The notes beneath the pieces were generated by a model that saw only the letters and a program-made list of their open reading frames with translations, searched no databases and was not told the origin of the DNA. A stretch of 64,000 nucleotides of DNA, taken from positions 1-64,000 of the forward strand of contig JASBVL010000027.1 of NCBI GenBank assembly GCA_029961075.1. The letters run 5' to 3'. This document shows, one piece after another, positions 43,558 through 52,308 of the stretch; the stretch's first letter is position 1; each line of letters begins with the position of its first letter. Source of the DNA: Sphaerobacter sp. (GTDB lineage: Bacteria; Chloroflexota; Chloroflexia; Thermomicrobiales; Thermomicrobiaceae). Both the position numbers and the translations under genes were made by a program.

Positions 43558-43745
43558 GTCATCCTGCGCGGAGCCCGCCGCTAGGCGGGCGGCTCCGTCC
43601 GAGTCGAAGGATCTCTGCGTGGGGCGGCGGCGTCTCGTTGAGATCCTTCGCTGCGCTCAGGATGACAGGCACGTGCCCGCCGCCGCTGGTAGGGGCGGGC
43701 CTGGTGCCCTCCCGAGTTCGATGCGCGCGGGCGGCTCTGTGCGGC
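43558..43745. repeat. GTCATCCTGAGCG-family element (copy 2) plus GTAGGGG-family piece
   Basis: GTCATCCTGCGCGG (43558) and CGCTCAGGATGAC (43654-43666) with internal GAAGGATCTC and GAGATCCTTC repeat the 39340 element. GGTAGGGGCGGGCCTGGTGC follows at 43689. The gap 43370-43834 otherwise shows no gene. Confidence 0.8.
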
Positions 43746-43834
43746 GCCCGCCCCGAGCGGAGAACGGCGCGCGTCACCACGGGGGGCGGGGCCCAGCCAG
43801 CGCCGGGCGCCGCCCAGGATGGCCGCCATCGCAC

Positions 43835-45802
43835 CTAGTCGGTCTGCGACGTGCCGTCCCGGCCCAGGTGCCGCTCGTACCAGGCGACCACCCGCTCCAG
43901 CAGGTCGATCTGGTGCTTCCGCTCGGTGAAGACGTGCGGCTCGCGCGGGTAGATCACGAGCTGGGTCTCGACGCCGCGGCTCTTCAGCCCCTCGTACAGC
44001 TCGAAGCCCTGGCTGGGCGGGACGCGGATGTCGGCCTCGCCGTACAGGATCAGGGTCGGCGTGGTGGCCCGGTTGATCACCCGGATCGGCGACAGCCGCC
44101 AGTGCGTCTCCACCGCCTCGTCGACCGGACCGAGGTAGCGGTCGAAGACGCTGCGGACGTCGGCCGTCCCCTGGAAGCTGACCCAGTTCGCGATCCCGGC
44201 GCCGGAGACGGCCGCCTTGAAGCGGTCGGTGTGGGTGATCGCCCAGTTGGTCAGGAAGCCTCCGCCGCTCCAGCCGCCGACGACGAGCTGGTCCGGGTCG
44301 GCGATGCCCTCGGCGATCAGGTAGTCCACGCCGCTGTTGATGTCTTCCCAGTCCGGCTCGCCGTAGCAGCCGACGATGCCGCAGAGGAACGCCGTGCCGC
44401 GGCCGGAGGAGCCACGCGGGTTGGGCAGGAAGACGGCGTAGCCGCGCTGGGCGAAGAACTGGCCCCAGTCGTGCCAGCCGGCGTAGAGGTGGTGGGTCCA
44501 GGCGCCGCACGGGCCGCCGTGGATGTGGACCAGCAGGGGATAGCGCCGGCCCGGCTCGTAGCCCACCGGCAGGATCAGCAGCCCCTCGATCTCCAGCCCG
44601 TCGGGCGCGGTCCAGCGGATATCGCGCACCTCGCCGAAGGTGTAGTCGCGCGTCCAGGGGTTGAGGTCGGTCAGCCGGCGCGGCGTGTCGCCCAGGTCGG
44701 CCACGTAGACGTCGACGTAGGAGTAGTCGTCCGCGTAGACGAAGGCCGCGCGGCTCCCGTCGGCGCTGAGGCTCAGGCGCATGGCGCCGGTCCCGGGGCG
44801 CTCGAAGGGCGCGAAGGCGTCGGTCATCGCGCCGCTGGCGACGTCGATCAGCTTGAAGGTGTGGCGCTGCCCGATCTCGACCCCGGCGAGGAGGCGCTGG
44901 CCGTCGGGCAGCCAGGCGAAGGCGTAGAACGACCCCGCGAAGCCCGGGGCGAGAATGCGCGGCGTGCCGCCCGCGGCCGGGATCGTCTGCAGCGAGAAGA
45001 GCGCCGGGATGACCTCCTCCGCGGCGACAAAGGCGATGGTGGCGCCGTCCGGGCTGAGCTGCGGCGCGGTCAGCAGCCCCTCGAAGCGCCCGAGGCTGGT
45101 CATCTCGCCGTCCAGCCGGATGACGGCCAGCTCCGGCGCGAAGGTGAAGTGCGCCTTCGGCGCCGGAGAGGCCAGGACGAGGAGGGCGGTCCCGTCCGGC
45201 GCCCAGGCGAAGCCGGGGTCGCCCTGCGTGCCGATGTGTACCCCCTCCGGGCTGAGCCGGCGCGGCGCGGGGAGCCGGCTCGGGTCGAGCGCGGCGGTGT
45301 CCGCCGGCACCTCCACCACCCAGAGGCTGGCGCGCTTGACGTCGGCGTCGATGACGCGGGCGTCGTTGCCCTCCTCCCGGCGCTGCTTCGCCTCCGGCGT
45401 CTCGGCGTCCAGCGCCGTGTAGGCGATGCGGGAGCCGTCGGGCGACCAGGCGGCCTGGACCACGCCCCCGGGGGCGTTGGTCAGCCGCACGGCCTCGCCG
45501 CCCGCCAGATCCAGCAGGTAGACCTGCGCCGTGCCGCGCGTGAGCCGGTCGGAGACGAACACGAGCCGCCGGCCGTCGGGCGACCAGCGCGGCGCGGCGT
45601 CCGCGGCCTCCGAGCCGGTCAGCCGCCGCGGGTGGCCGCCATCGGCCGCCACCAGCCAGATGGTGCTCACCGGGTAAGGGCCCTCCTTGGAGGCCGGGGT
45701 GGTCACATAGGCGACCTGCCGCCCGTCGGGCGATAGCTGCACGTCGGTCACGAGCGTGGCGGTCACCGCCCGCTCGAAGCCAAGCAAGCGCTCCTGCGCC
45801 AT
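43835..45802 (-). CDS. S9-family peptidase (second, divergent paralogue)
   Basis: A 655-aa serine peptidase with an N-terminal beta-propeller (VTDVQLSPDGRQVAYVTTPA, DAAPRWSPDGRRLVFVSDR, VQAAWSPDGSRIAYTALD) and a C-terminal hydrolase domain. The nucleophile lies in GGWSGGGFLTNWAI, the oxyanion block in VHIHGGPCGAWTHH, the Asp in LYGEADIRVPPSQGFELYEG and the His in PREPHVFTERKHQ. It is clearly diverged from the enzyme at 39510 (GGGF for GGYM). ATG 45802 follows GAGAGGAGAGG; the ORF's first codon at 45835 is less suitable. Cytoplasmic. Confidence 0.92.
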   Translation of the reverse strand: MAQERLLGFERAVTATLVTDVQLSPDGRQVAYVTTPASKEGPYPVSTIWLVAADGGHPRRLTGSEAADAAPRWSPDGRRLVFVSDRLTRGTAQVYLLDLAGGEAVRLTNAPGGVVQAAWSPDGSRIAYTALDAETPEAKQRREEGNDARVIDADVKRASLWVVEVPADTAALDPSRLPAPRRLSPEGVHIGTQGDPGFAWAPDGTALLVLASPAPKAHFTFAPELAVIRLDGEMTSLGRFEGLLTAPQLSPDGATIAFVAAEEVIPALFSLQTIPAAGGTPRILAPGFAGSFYAFAWLPDGQRLLAGVEIGQRHTFKLIDVASGAMTDAFAPFERPGTGAMRLSLSADGSRAAFVYADDYSYVDVYVADLGDTPRRLTDLNPWTRDYTFGEVRDIRWTAPDGLEIEGLLILPVGYEPGRRYPLLVHIHGGPCGAWTHHLYAGWHDWGQFFAQRGYAVFLPNPRGSSGRGTAFLCGIVGCYGEPDWEDINSGVDYLIAEGIADPDQLVVGGWSGGGFLTNWAITHTDRFKAAVSGAGIANWVSFQGTADVRSVFDRYLGPVDEAVETHWRLSPIRVINRATTPTLILYGEADIRVPPSQGFELYEGLKSRGVETQLVIYPREPHVFTERKHQIDLLERVVAWYERHLGRDGTSQTD

Positions 45803-45944
45803 GGTGTGGCCTCTCCTCTCCGCTCCGCTGGGCACGGCCGCGCGTGCCCAGCCGCGCTCGGCGGGCGCGCAGGCTCAGCCTGTCGCTCCCGGGCGCGGCT
45901 GTCAAGCGGCAGGCGTGGTGGGCGTGAGGGCCGCGCCGCGGCCC

Positions 45945-47354
45945 TCACGCACTCTTGACGGCGTTGGTGAGCTTGACCAGCGACTCCTTGGCGTCGCCGA
46001 AGAGCATGACGGTCTTGGGGTTGTGGAACAGCTCGTTCTCGATGCCGGCGAAGCCGGGCCGCATCGACCGCTTGAGCACGATGATGGTGCGCGCCTGGTC
46101 GACGTTGAGGATCGGCATGCCGTAGATCGGGCTGCTCGGATCGTGGCGCGCCGCCGGGTTGACGACGTCGTTGGCTCCGACCACCAGCGCCACGTCAGCG
46201 TGGGCGAACTCGTTGTTGATCTGCTCCATCTCGAAGAGCTGATCGTAGGGCACGTTCGCCTCCGCCAGCAGCACGTTCATGTGCCCCGGCATGCGGCCCG
46301 CGACCGGGTGGATGGCGTAGCGGACGCGCACGCCACGCTTCTCCAGCTCGTCGGCCAGCTCGCGAATCTGGTGCTGTGCCTGCGCCACGGCCAGGCCGTA
46401 GCCCGGGACGATGATGACCTCGCTGGCGTAGGCCATCACCACCGCGGCGTCCTCCGGGGTGGTCTCGCGGATCGGGCGCTCCTCGCCCGCCTTGGCGGGC
46501 CCCGCCGCGGCGCTGCCGAAGGCGCCGAACAGCACGTTGGTCAACGGGCGGTTCATGGCGCGGCTCATGAGCACGGTGAGGAAGCCACCGGAGGCGCCGA
46601 CCAGGGCACCGGCGACCACCAGGATCTGGTTGTCGACGACGAAGCCGGTCAGCGCGGCGGCAATGCCGGTGAAGGAGTTGAGCAGCGCGATCACGACCGG
46701 CATGTCGGCGCCGCCGATCGGCAGCACGACCAGCACGCCCAGCACCATCGCCACGGCCAGCAGCAGCCAGACGAAGAGGTCGCCGCCGTTGAAGCCGACC
46801 AGCACGGTGCCCAGGGCGAGGATGGCGATGAACAGCACGGCGTTGATCGCCGACAGCCCCGGGAAGCGGATCGGCCGGCCGGAGATCAGCTCCTGCAGCT
46901 TGCCGAAGGCGATCAGGCTGCCGGTCAGCGAGAGCGCGCCGATGGCGGTGCCCGCCGCGACGGAGAGCGCCTCGCCGGCGCCGATGGTCGTGCCGGCCCT
47001 GGCCAGGCTGCTGAACTCGGCGACCGAGACGAAGGCCGCCGTGCCGCCACCCATGCCGTTGAACAGGGCCACCATCTGCGGCATGGCGGTCATCTGCACC
47101 GTGCGCGCGAAGTAGATCCCGACGGCCGCCCCGATGACGGTGCCCACCAGGATGATGCCGATGTTGAGCGGGCTCCAGGTGATCGAGCGATCGAGGAACG
47201 TCGCTCCCACGGCGATCGTCATGGCCAGCATGGCCAGGCGGTTGCCGTGGCGAGCCGTGGCGGGTGAGCTGAGGCGCTTGAGACCGAGGATGAACAGGAT
47301 CGCCGAGGCCAGATACGCAACGTCAATAAAGGCAGCGCGAGCGTCTGTAATCAC
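45945..47354 (-). CDS. pntB: NAD(P) transhydrogenase subunit beta
   Basis: Membrane and NADP(H)-binding subunit of the proton-translocating transhydrogenase, which makes NADPH from NADH using proton motive force. The 469-aa protein has about nine membrane helices, then the NADP domain: VIIVPGYGLAVAQAQHQIRE, HPVAGRMPGHMNVLLAEA, and VVGANDVVNPAARHDPSSPI with YGMPILNVDQA, in family order. GTG 47354 overlaps the pntAb stop by 4 nt (GTGA), implying translational coupling. It is the last gene of the pntAa-pntAb-pntB operon. Confidence 0.96.
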   Translation of the reverse strand: MITDARAAFIDVAYLASAILFILGLKRLSSPATARHGNRLAMLAMTIAVGATFLDRSITWSPLNIGIILVGTVIGAAVGIYFARTVQMTAMPQMVALFNGMGGGTAAFVSVAEFSSLARAGTTIGAGEALSVAAGTAIGALSLTGSLIAFGKLQELISGRPIRFPGLSAINAVLFIAILALGTVLVGFNGGDLFVWLLLAVAMVLGVLVVLPIGGADMPVVIALLNSFTGIAAALTGFVVDNQILVVAGALVGASGGFLTVLMSRAMNRPLTNVLFGAFGSAAAGPAKAGEERPIRETTPEDAAVVMAYASEVIIVPGYGLAVAQAQHQIRELADELEKRGVRVRYAIHPVAGRMPGHMNVLLAEANVPYDQLFEMEQINNEFAHADVALVVGANDVVNPAARHDPSSPIYGMPILNVDQARTIIVLKRSMRPGFAGIENELFHNPKTVMLFGDAKESLVKLTNAVKSA

Positions 47355-47647
47355 CGCTTCTCCACCGGCTTCTTCTTGAACATCTCCAGCATCCGATCGG
47401 TGACCGCGAAGCCCCCGAAGACGTTGCCGGCACCCAGCACGATCGCGACGAAGGCCAGCGCGTGGAGCAGGGGCGTGTCGGCCGTCCCGGCGACGAGGAT
47501 CGCGCCGATGAGCACGATGCCGTGGATGGCGTTGGTGGCGGACATGAGCGGCGTGTGCAGCGTCGACGGGACCCGGCCGATCACCTCCACGCCGAGGAAG
47601 AGCGCCAGCAGGAAGACGTAGGCGCTGAGGACCAGTTCTTGGCTCAC
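47351..47647 (-). CDS. pntAb: NAD(P) transhydrogenase subunit alpha part 2
   Basis: Small 98-aa membrane part of the alpha subunit in the three-gene transhydrogenase form. Helices include LVLSAYVFLLALFLGVEVIG, ATNAIHGIVLIGAILVAG and FVAIVLGAGNVFGGFAVTDR. GTG 47647 overlaps the pntAa stop (GTGA) and has GGAGCGGG upstream; a longer frame opens at 47668 inside pntAa. Both neighbour junctions are 4-nt overlaps, so all three subunits are likely made by coupled translation. Confidence 0.94.
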   Translation of the reverse strand: MSQELVLSAYVFLLALFLGVEVIGRVPSTLHTPLMSATNAIHGIVLIGAILVAGTADTPLLHALAFVAIVLGAGNVFGGFAVTDRMLEMFKKKPVEKR

Positions 47648-48819
47648 GCTACCCGCTCCTTCATCCACTCCCGCGTCGGCCCGTGCAACACCTCGCCGTC
47701 GCGGGTCAGGACCACACCGGCCGTGATGGCGTCCTCCAGGTCGAGCGTCCAGGTGGCGTTCGGGGCCAGGTGCTCCAGCAGGGCGCCGATGTTCTTGGCG
47801 TACATCTGGCTGGCGTGGTAGGCCATCTCGCTCGGCAGGTTGAGCGGGCCCAGGATCGTCACCCCGTGGCGGACCACGGTCTCCCCCGGGACGGTCAGCT
47901 CGCAGTTGCCCCCCATCTCCGCGGCCAGGTCGACGATCACGGAGCCGGGGCGCATCCCGACGACGGTATCCTCCGGCAGCAGGAGCGGCGCGCGCTTGCC
48001 GGGGACGAGCGCCGTGGTGATGATGACGTCGGAGCGCGCCGCGTGGTCCTTAATCAGCGCGATCTCCCGCCGGATGTGCTCCTCGGCCAGCTCCTTGGCG
48101 TAGCCGCTGGCGTCCTGCGCGCCCTCGTGGCCGATGTCGATCTCGAGGAACGTGGCGCCCAGGCTTTCGACCTGCTCCCTGACGACCGGGCGGGTGTCGA
48201 ACGCCTCCACCACGGCGCCCAGGCGGCGCGCCGTCGCGATGGCCTGCAGCCCGGCCACGCCCGCCCCGAGGACGAGCACGCGAGCCGGCGGGATCGTCCC
48301 GGCCGCGGTCATGAGCAGGGGGAAGAACTTGGGGAGCGCGTTCGCGGCCAGCAGCACCGCCTTGTACCCGGCGATGGTGCTCATCGACGAGAGCGCATCC
48401 ATCGGCTGGGCGCGGGTGATGCGCGGGATCGCGTCCATGCTGATCGCCGTGACCTTGCGCTCGGCGAGCTGCACCACGAGCTCGGGGCGCGTCAGCGGCG
48501 AGAGGAAGGCGATCACCGCGGTGCCCGGCCGAAGCTGCGCGATCTCCGCGTCGGTCGGGCGCTGAACTTTAAGGATCACATCGGCCTCGCGGTAGACCTG
48601 GGCGGCGTCGGGCACGACCGTCGCGCCGGCCTCCGTGTAGAGCGCATCCGGGTAGCTGGCCGCGGCCCCGGCATCGTGCTCCACGATGACGCGGAAGCCC
48701 CGGCCGGTCAGCCGCTTCACGACCTCCGGCGTGAGCGCGACCCGCCGCTCCCCGGGGATGGTCTCCCGCGGTACACCGACCGCGAGTCCGGTGGCGGATT
48801 CGGGCTGTGGTGAAACCAA
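47644..48819 (-). CDS. pntAa: NAD(P) transhydrogenase subunit alpha part 1 (NAD-binding)
   Basis: Peripheral NAD(H)-binding subunit, 391 aa, homologous to alanine dehydrogenase. AVGVPRETIPGERRVALTPE is the N-terminal block. SMDAIPRITRAQPMDALSSM is the loop that closes over NADP(H) of PntB, VLVLGAGVAGLQAIATARRL the Rossmann loop, and VDLAAEMGGNCELT a late family block. TTG 48819 is preferred, since AAGGAG sits ~9 nt upstream; an in-frame GTG at 48840 is the alternative but lies beside an 8-bp hairpin. Confidence 0.93.
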   Translation of the reverse strand: MVSPQPESATGLAVGVPRETIPGERRVALTPEVVKRLTGRGFRVIVEHDAGAAASYPDALYTEAGATVVPDAAQVYREADVILKVQRPTDAEIAQLRPGTAVIAFLSPLTRPELVVQLAERKVTAISMDAIPRITRAQPMDALSSMSTIAGYKAVLLAANALPKFFPLLMTAAGTIPPARVLVLGAGVAGLQAIATARRLGAVVEAFDTRPVVREQVESLGATFLEIDIGHEGAQDASGYAKELAEEHIRREIALIKDHAARSDVIITTALVPGKRAPLLLPEDTVVGMRPGSVIVDLAAEMGGNCELTVPGETVVRHGVTILGPLNLPSEMAYHASQMYAKNIGALLEHLAPNATWTLDLEDAITAGVVLTRDGEVLHGPTREWMKERVA

Positions 48820-48845
48820 GGCCCTCAACTCCTTAGACACTCAAG

Positions 48846-48976
48846 GTGGGTGGACACGCCACCCACGGACGGTTCCCGGGCTGCTCCCGAACTGCGGCAG
48901 CGCAGATCGCGCGCTGCATGCTGAGCTCGATATGCTTCGCTAGACGAAGCGTAACGCCGCCCTGCGTGGCAGTCAA
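48846..48976 (-). promoter_or_regulatory. Promoter and hairpins upstream of pntAa
   Basis: On the minus strand TTGACT (48976-48971), 17 nt, TACGCT (48953-48948) is a candidate promoter. GCTTCG (48934-48939) and CGAAGC (48945-48950) form a small hairpin at the expected start. GTGGGTGG (48846-48853) and CCACCCAC (48859-48866) form a perfect 8-bp stem near the pntAa start, which could limit translation or act as an operator. Confidence 0.4.
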
Positions 48977-49019
48977 CAGGTCCCGCCGTGCGGCGGTGCG
49001 GGGGGCGGGGGCGGCGCGG

Positions 49020-49235
49020 CTAGGGGGAGTCGGGTCGCGCCCCCGCGTCCTCCGCCGCCCGATGACACTCGACGAGCCAGCGAATGACGTCGAGGTGGCT
49101 CTCACGGTAGTACCGGCCCAGCCCCAGCGTCCACCAGGGCCGGACCGGTACGACCAGCCGTTTCGCTTCCAACCGGCGCAGCTCGGCTTCGCTGACGCCG
49201 GTGATGCTCAAGACTTCGTCGCGCCGGAAGAGCAT
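49020..49235 (-). CDS. MerR-like DNA-binding domain protein (minimal)
   Basis: A 71-aa protein of a MerR-type winged helix and little else: RRDEVLSITGVSEAELRRLE then RLVVPVRPWW and GRYYRESHLDVIRWLVECHR. MerR regulators usually have a dimerising coiled coil and effector domain after this; both are missing, so it may act as a small partner or recombination-directionality-type protein. ATG 49235 overlaps the upstream 49208-49762 gene by 28 nt, so the two are probably co-translated. Confidence 0.7.
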   Translation of the reverse strand: MLFRRDEVLSITGVSEAELRRLEAKRLVVPVRPWWTLGLGRYYRESHLDVIRWLVECHRAAEDAGARPDSP

Positions 49236-49762
49236 GCGCTCGTCGCCGATGCAGTCTCACGGGACAGGATCAGCGCCGGGCGGGGGCGGTACCCACGCGC
49301 TCGCGGCCGGATGAGCGCGGCCTGCGCCTCCTCCACCACGACGGCGTGGAGGCACCGCGCCGCCGGGCGGCCGAAGCGCGCCGCCAGCGCCTCGGTGAGT
49401 GCGTCATCCAGCGCCGCCAGCAGCTGGTCCAGCGCGTGGGTGGCGTGCTCGACCAGCACGTAGACCCGCAGCGGATCGTGCAGCGAGATCTCCGGCGGGG
49501 CCAGCTCCTCGCCGTCCGGCACCTCCTGCTCCTCATAGAGGGCCACGACGTGGCGGTCGTAGCGCAACAGGAGTTCGCCGACCTGCCGCGCCAGCTCGTA
49601 CCGGAAGTACGACAGCGCCGTGGGGTCGTTCACCCGCAGCCGCTCCAGTGCCGCCTCCGGGGTCGGGAGGTGCATCCGGCGCGCGGTGACCGCCGCGGCG
49701 GCGTCGATCATCCCGGGTGTGGTGGCGGTGAGCTCCGCCGGAGCGCTCAGGACCTCTGCCAT
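49208..49762 (-). CDS. Hypothetical protein co-expressed with the MerR-like minigene
   Basis: A 184-aa soluble, helical protein of no recognised family. It begins MAEVLSAPAELTATTPGMID and contains FRYELARQVGELLLRYDRHV, an acidic loop (EEQEVPDGEELAPPE) and HALDQLLAALDDALTEALAA. A basic C-terminus (LIRPRARGYRPRPALILSRE) follows. It reads as an all-helical four-bundle. The stop lies inside the MerR-like gene (28-nt overlap), so both are a unit. ATG 49762 follows GAGGGAG. Located 46 nt downstream of gdh and possibly co-transcribed with it. Confidence 0.6.
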   Translation of the reverse strand: MAEVLSAPAELTATTPGMIDAAAAVTARRMHLPTPEAALERLRVNDPTALSYFRYELARQVGELLLRYDRHVVALYEEQEVPDGEELAPPEISLHDPLRVYVLVEHATHALDQLLAALDDALTEALAARFGRPAARCLHAVVVEEAQAALIRPRARGYRPRPALILSRETASATSACSSGATKS

Positions 49763-49808
49763 GACTGCTCCCTCACTCGGGGGGCCGCGCCGGCCCCAGC
49801 GTGCCGGG

Positions 49809-51128
49809 TCACTTGGTCGCCGTGCGGCGCAGCGCGGCCGTCTCGGCCACCCGGCCCACGGCGAGCAGGTAGGCAGCCTCCCGCAGGCTGACGCGCTCGG
49901 CCTCGGCCCGCGCCAGCACCGCGTCGTAGGCGTCGAGCATCATGCGGTCTAGGCGCGACCGGACCTCGTCCAGCGTCCACCTGGTGCCCTGCAGCCCCTG
50001 GATCCACTCGAAGTAGGAGACGACCACGCCCCCGGCGTTGGCCAGGATGTCCGGCACCACGGTGATGCCGCGGTCGGCGAGGATGCGGTCCGCCTCGGCC
50101 GTGGTCGGGCCGTTGGCCCCCTCCACGATGATCTGGGCGGTGATGGCGCCCGCGTTGGCCTCGGTGATCTGTCCCTCCAGCGCGGCCGGGATCACCACGT
50201 CGCAGTCCACCGTCAGCAGCTCGGCCGGGCCGATCGGGTCGGCATCCTCGCCCGGGTAGCCTTCCAGCAGCCCGCGCGGGTGGTTGCGGGTATGCGTGAT
50301 GATGCGCGCGATGTCGAGCCCGTGGGGGTTGTAGAGGCCGCCGCTCACGTCGCTGATGGCGACGATCCGGCAGCCGGCCTCCGCCAGGGTGCGGACGGTC
50401 TGCCCGCCGACCTTGCCGAAGCCCTGCACCGCGATCCGGGCCGCTTCGGGGGCGATGCCGCGGCGCTTCAGGGTCTCCAGCGTGATGAGGGCGACGCCGC
50501 GCCCGGTGGCCTCGCCGCGCCCGGGGATCCCGCCCAGCGCCAGCGGCTTGCCGGTCACGATGGCGGGGTCGTGCATGCCGGTCTGCTGCTCGACGGCGTC
50601 CAGGAGCCAGGCCATGACCCGCTCGTCGGTGTTCACGTCCGGGGCGGGGACATCGATGCGCGAGCCGATGATCGGCACGAGGGCGGTCGCATAGGCGCGG
50701 GTCAGCCGCGCCAGCTCCCCCGCGGACAGCAGCGACGGATCGCAGTTCACGCCGCCCTTGCCGCCGCCGTAGGGGAGATCGAGCAGGGCGCACTTCCAGG
50801 TCATCAGCGCCGCCAGGCCGCGCACCTCGTCGAGGTCGACCGACGGGTGGTAGCGGATGCCGCCCTTCGCCGGTCCGCGCAGGCGCGAGTGCTGGACCCG
50901 GTAGCCCTGAAAGACCTCAATGCGGCCGTCGTCCATCTCGATGGGGAGGGCAACGCTCAGTTCCCGCTCGGGTGTCTCCAACACCCGCTGCAAGCCGGGG
51001 TCAAGCCCGAGCCGCTCCGCGGCGGCGCGGAACTGGGCCTGGCTGTCGCGCAGGAGGCTCGACCCCCGGGGCGCCTGCCGCGCGGGGTTGCTGGACCTGC
51101 TGGCGGGTTCGACTCGTTCCTGCTGCAT
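49809..51128 (-). CDS. gdhA: Glutamate dehydrogenase (Glu/Leu/Phe/Val family)
   Basis: Interconverts glutamate and 2-oxoglutarate plus ammonia. The 439-aa protein has FQGYRVQHSRLRGPAKGGIR, LPYGGGKGGV with the catalytic Lys, DVPAPDVNTDERVMAWLLD and GGIPGRGEATGRGVALI. The nucleotide fold carries AVQGFGKVGGQTVRTLAEAG (GxGxxG), with ANGPTTAEADRIL and PDILANAGGVVVSYFEW late. Length and motifs fit the hexameric small class. ATG 51128 is chosen with AGAGG 6 nt before it; ATG 51134 is the alternative. A 9-bp palindrome at 51178-51198 lies in its leader. Confidence 0.93.
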   Translation of the reverse strand: MQQERVEPASRSSNPARQAPRGSSLLRDSQAQFRAAAERLGLDPGLQRVLETPERELSVALPIEMDDGRIEVFQGYRVQHSRLRGPAKGGIRYHPSVDLDEVRGLAALMTWKCALLDLPYGGGKGGVNCDPSLLSAGELARLTRAYATALVPIIGSRIDVPAPDVNTDERVMAWLLDAVEQQTGMHDPAIVTGKPLALGGIPGRGEATGRGVALITLETLKRRGIAPEAARIAVQGFGKVGGQTVRTLAEAGCRIVAISDVSGGLYNPHGLDIARIITHTRNHPRGLLEGYPGEDADPIGPAELLTVDCDVVIPAALEGQITEANAGAITAQIIVEGANGPTTAEADRILADRGITVVPDILANAGGVVVSYFEWIQGLQGTRWTLDEVRSRLDRMMLDAYDAVLARAEAERVSLREAAYLLAVGRVAETAALRRTATK

Positions 51129-51177
51129 CGCCATCCTCTCTTCTCACGCGGCTGCACGGGCAGCGCATCGGCGTCGC

Positions 51178-51198
51178 ATGCCCTCATTCTGAGGGCAT
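51178..51198. promoter_or_regulatory. Perfect palindrome in the gdhA upstream region
   Basis: ATGCCCTCA (51178-51186), TTC, TGAGGGCAT (51190-51198): 9 bp each side, 50 nt before the gdhA start. It could be an operator for a dimeric regulator or a leader hairpin. The adjacent regulator gene at 51272 is one candidate protein; this is only an inference. Confidence 0.5.
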
Positions 51199-51271
51199 CC
51201 GGCGTGAGAATCCCATAGGAACGCGAGGATCGGGCGTGAGAAACGCGTGAGAACGCCGATGCGGCCGTTGA

Positions 51272-51985
51272 TCAGGAGGCGCCGGGCTCAGCCGGGTCGG
51301 CGGCGAGGAGATAGCCCACGCCCGGCTCCGTCAGCAGGTAGCGTGGGTGGGCGGGATCCGGCTCCAGCTTCTGTCGCAGGTAGCGCACGTAGGTGCGCAG
51401 GTACTCCACCTCGTTGTGGTACTCCGGGCCCCAGACCTCCCGCAGGAGCTGGTCGTGGGGGATGACGCGCCCGCGCTGCCGGGCCAACGCCAGGAGGAGG
51501 CGAAACTCGGTCGGCGTCAGGTGGATCTCCTGGCCGTCGCGCGTGACCCGGTGCGCGGCCAGGTCGATGACGAGATGGCCGATGCTGAACCGCGCCGGGG
51601 TGGCGGGCGTGTCCCGGCTGCGGCGCAGCACCGCCTGCACCCTTGCCAGCAGCTCCTTCGCGCTGAACGGCTTGGTGATGTAGTCGTCGGCGCCGAGCTC
51701 GAAGCCGCGCAGCTTGTCCGCCTCCTGCGTGCGCGCCGTCACCATGATGATCGGGATGTCCGAGAACTCCCGCACCCGGCGGCAGACGGCGAAGCCGTCG
51801 ATGTCGCCCGGAAGGAGGAGGTCGAGCAGGATCAGGTTGGGGCTCTCCAGCGCCACCATCTCCAGAGCCTGGGCCCCGTCGGTCGCCGTCAGCACCCGAT
51901 AGTGGGCCGTGCGGAGGATGGAGTCGAACAGGCGGAGGAGGCGCGGCTCATCTTCGACGACCAGGATGGTGGCGCTGCTCGACAC
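51272..51985 (-). CDS. OmpR/PhoB-family response regulator (orphan)
   Basis: A 237-aa two-domain regulator. The receiver (1-~120) has ILVVEDEPRLLRLF with the acidic pocket, NLILLDLLLPG with the phosphoacceptor Asp, PIIMVTARTQ and DDYITKPFSAKELLARV (switch Lys). The winged helix (~135-230) has IHLTPTEFRLLLALARQRGR, LREVWGPEYHNEVEYLRTYV then RYLRQKLE, and TEPGVGYLL. It is KdpE/PhoB-like. No histidine kinase is adjacent, so its sensor is elsewhere. GTG 51985 follows GGGAGGAG at somewhat long spacing. Its start lies 17 nt from a nitrilase fragment on the other strand, so any promoter may have been altered by that junction. Confidence 0.9.
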   Translation of the reverse strand: MSSSATILVVEDEPRLLRLFDSILRTAHYRVLTATDGAQALEMVALESPNLILLDLLLPGDIDGFAVCRRVREFSDIPIIMVTARTQEADKLRGFELGADDYITKPFSAKELLARVQAVLRRSRDTPATPARFSIGHLVIDLAAHRVTRDGQEIHLTPTEFRLLLALARQRGRVIPHDQLLREVWGPEYHNEVEYLRTYVRYLRQKLEPDPAHPRYLLTEPGVGYLLAADPAEPGAS

Positions 51986-52002
51986 AGCCTAGCGCTCCTC
52001 CC

Positions 52003-52308
52003 GTGGCGCTCATCGACCGCCACGGCGAGATCGTGCTGACCTACGCCAAGGTCCACACCTGCGACTTCAGCCTGGAGGCCGCCTGCACCCCCGGCGAGGA
52101 CTTCCCCGTCTGCACGCTCGACACCGCCGCCGGGCCGGTGCAGGTCGGCGCCATGATCTGCTTCGACCGCGAGTTCCCCGAGAGCGCGCGGCTGCTCATG
52201 CTCAACGGCGCCGAGATCATCCTGACGCCCAACGCCTGCCCCCTGGAGCCGAACCGGCTCGGGCAGCTCCGCGCCCGCGCCTTCGAGAACATGGTCGAGG
52301 TGCCGTAG
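52003..52308 (+). pseudogene. Internal fragment of a nitrilase/amidase-family gene
   Basis: About 100 codons from the middle of a carbon-nitrogen hydrolase: ALIDRHGEIVLTYAKVHTCD (catalytic Lys region), VGAMICFDREFPESARLLML (catalytic Cys in ICFD), GAEIILTPNACPLEPNR and AFENMVEV. Both ends are missing: the N-terminal Glu-bearing ~90 residues and everything after ENMVEV. The piece lies between the response-regulator start and a truncated beta-lactamase gene, so it was left by a rearrangement or joined in assembly. Confidence 0.8.

Noticed and set aside
41861-45736. Plus-strand open frame of 1291 codons antisense to the M20 and S9 peptidase genes
   Set aside because: High-GC DNA leaves the antisense frame open; the protein is low-complexity Arg/Gly/Ala/His, has no ribosome site, and the opposite strand has clear catalytic motifs.
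52041-52308. Extended C-terminus of the beta-lactamase-family protein
   Set aside because: These ~90 codons are the reverse complement of a recognisable nitrilase segment, so they are not native coding sequence of the minus-strand gene.
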